Assembly: GCF_000721705.1 (NCBI RefSeq)
Contig: NZ_JOJL01000002.1
Coordinates: 372,001-436,000 of the forward strand
Source of the DNA: Actinoplanes subtropicus
GTDB taxonomy: Bacteria > Actinomycetota > Actinomycetes > Mycobacteriales > Micromonosporaceae
DNA: 64,000 nt
Direction: 5' to 3'
Shown here: piece after piece, positions 63,328-64,000 of the stretch
Position numbering within the stretch: position 1 is the stretch's first letter
Layout: the number at the start of each line of letters is the position of its first letter
The notes under the pieces: generated by a model
The model's database searches: none
Told to the model about the DNA's origin: nothing
What the model saw: only the letters and a program-made list of their open reading frames with translations
Translations under genes and position numbers: made by a program

Positions 63328-63717
63328 GCATTTCGAGCGCGGCCGTCCGCAGAGTACGTGGGTCAGACCGCCCGGTACCGGATGTCGGAAACGTTGCGCG
63401 ACTACGGCCAGGAGAAAGCTGATCCAGGCACAGGAGCAGCCTCGACTACGGCAGCGGCCCTGTCACTGGTACGCGGGGCCGTCGGTCACTCTGATCACTC
63501 GCATCGGTAGTCGGGGCCGGGCCCTCGCGGGCACGTCTCCCCATCCCCCTTCCACGTCTGTGCTTGTCGGGTGAGAACTATGCAGCGAGGCAACCCATTC
63601 GTAGCTCTCGCTCGGCGGGGTCGAGGAAGAGGGCCCGCAGCAGATTGACCCCGGTACGGAAGCTAGGGAAAGCGCCGCGGCGAGAGCGTTGGCGGCCAGG
63701 CAGTCCGAACGTCGAAG
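63328..63717. other. ~0.39 kb with no supported gene
   Basis: No frame here shows a recognisable family or a convincing start. On the minus strand a frame near 63590-63715 reads FRTGVNLLRALFLDPAEREL before a stop, which could be the tail of a lost gene, but I cannot identify it. Confidence 0.4.
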
Positions 63718-63910
63718 TGTGGGGTGCCCGCGGAGTTCGCCGAGTCGGTCGGGGCCGTAGAACTGGCCGCCGTCGACGCCGGGCACGGTCGCGGCGTACA
63801 GCGACGGCTGCGCCGCCTGGGCGGCGCTTTGCGTGATGAGCTTCGAGCTGAGGATGCCGACTAGCAGGCGTCGCGCGGCCACCCGGGTCTCCTCGGCGGG
63901 GAGCCGTTTC
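63718..63910 (-). pseudogene. Internal fragment of a short-chain dehydrogenase gene
   Basis: The frame reads KRLPAEETRVAARRLLVGIL, then TQSAAQAAQPSLYAATVPG and VDGGQFYGPDRLGELRGHPT, a pattern found in the C-terminal third of some SDR oxidoreductases. The cofactor-binding N-terminus is absent, and the sequence loses resemblance after GHPT, so both ends are broken. It sits just downstream of the partial MarR-like gene. Confidence 0.45.
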
Positions 63911-63916
63911 GGCCCG

Positions 63917-64000
63917 CTATCTCTCCTCGGTGCGCAGCTCGGCTTCGAGCATGTCCATCGCCTTGAGGAAGGTGGCCTGCTCGGCCGGGTCGAGCCGATC
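63917..64000 (-). CDS. C-terminal end of a possible MarR family regulator (5' end outside window)
   Basis: Only the last 27 residues are visible (LDPAEQATFLKAMDMLEAEL, ending RTEER). An acidic helix of this kind is typical of the C-terminal dimerisation helix of MarR proteins. The identification is tentative because the winged helix is outside the window. Confidence 0.4.
   Translation of the reverse strand, partial: DRLDPAEQATFLKAMDMLEAELRTEER

Overview
The window is very GC-rich DNA with dense coding, many GTG starts, 4-base ATGA/GTGA gene overlaps, a cobalamin-dependent IcmF, a class F sortase and large ATPase-LuxR regulators. This points to an actinobacterium, most likely an Actinoplanes-type member of the Micromonosporaceae; the genus is inference. 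No rRNA, tRNA, CRISPR array, intact transposon or replication origin was seen.

Layout. 1-4.5 kb (+): an operon of acyl-CoA ligase (cut by the window edge), TetR regulator, divergent acyl-CoA mutase large subunit, and an unusual fusion of a B12-binding domain with a short-chain dehydrogenase. 4.5-16.9 kb: a mixed stretch with a secreted GH43/ricin-lectin galactanase, Eis-type acetyltransferase, epoxide hydrolase, ATPase-LuxR regulator, PPOX/F420-type protein, membrane GGDEF/HD-GYP protein, a secreted repeat protein, a deletion scar with two decapitated genes, and a stalk protein paired with a class F sortase.

16.9-45.4 kb (all -): one very long apparent operon encoding an extracellular contractile injection system (eCIS, AFP/PVC type). 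It has a cap-like protein, two sheaths, two tube proteins, an Afp6-like small protein, LysM adaptor, separate hub and spike, gp25, two J-like baseplate proteins, a TIGR02242-like tail protein, three proteins sharing an N-terminal motif, a putative tape measure, an AAA+ ATPase, a 1322-residue cargo-like protein with a distinct C-terminal domain, and an overlapping pentapeptide-repeat protein. There are no capsid, terminase, lysis or T6SS membrane-complex genes. Just upstream on the same strand is an ATPase-LuxR regulator that is frameshifted in this sequence.

48.5-54.8 kb (+): a transglutaminase-like protein, then an assimilatory nitrate/nitrite reduction operon (nitrate reductase, small conserved protein, nirB, nirD) preceded by phased GlnR-like boxes. 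55-60.8 kb: a MarR regulator divergent from a fused isobutyryl-CoA mutase (icmF), with a palindrome inside an apparently leaderless icmF promoter, then an acyl-CoA dehydrogenase divergent from a TetR regulator across an inverted repeat. With the first operon, this makes two B12-dependent acyl-CoA mutase systems in the window.

60.8-64 kb: a decayed zone with TetR, aldo/keto reductase and SDR remnants and roughly 0.9 kb of uninterpretable DNA. It also holds a small MerR-like gene, a cold-shock gene with a terminator-like hairpin in its leader, and the 3' end of a possible MarR gene.
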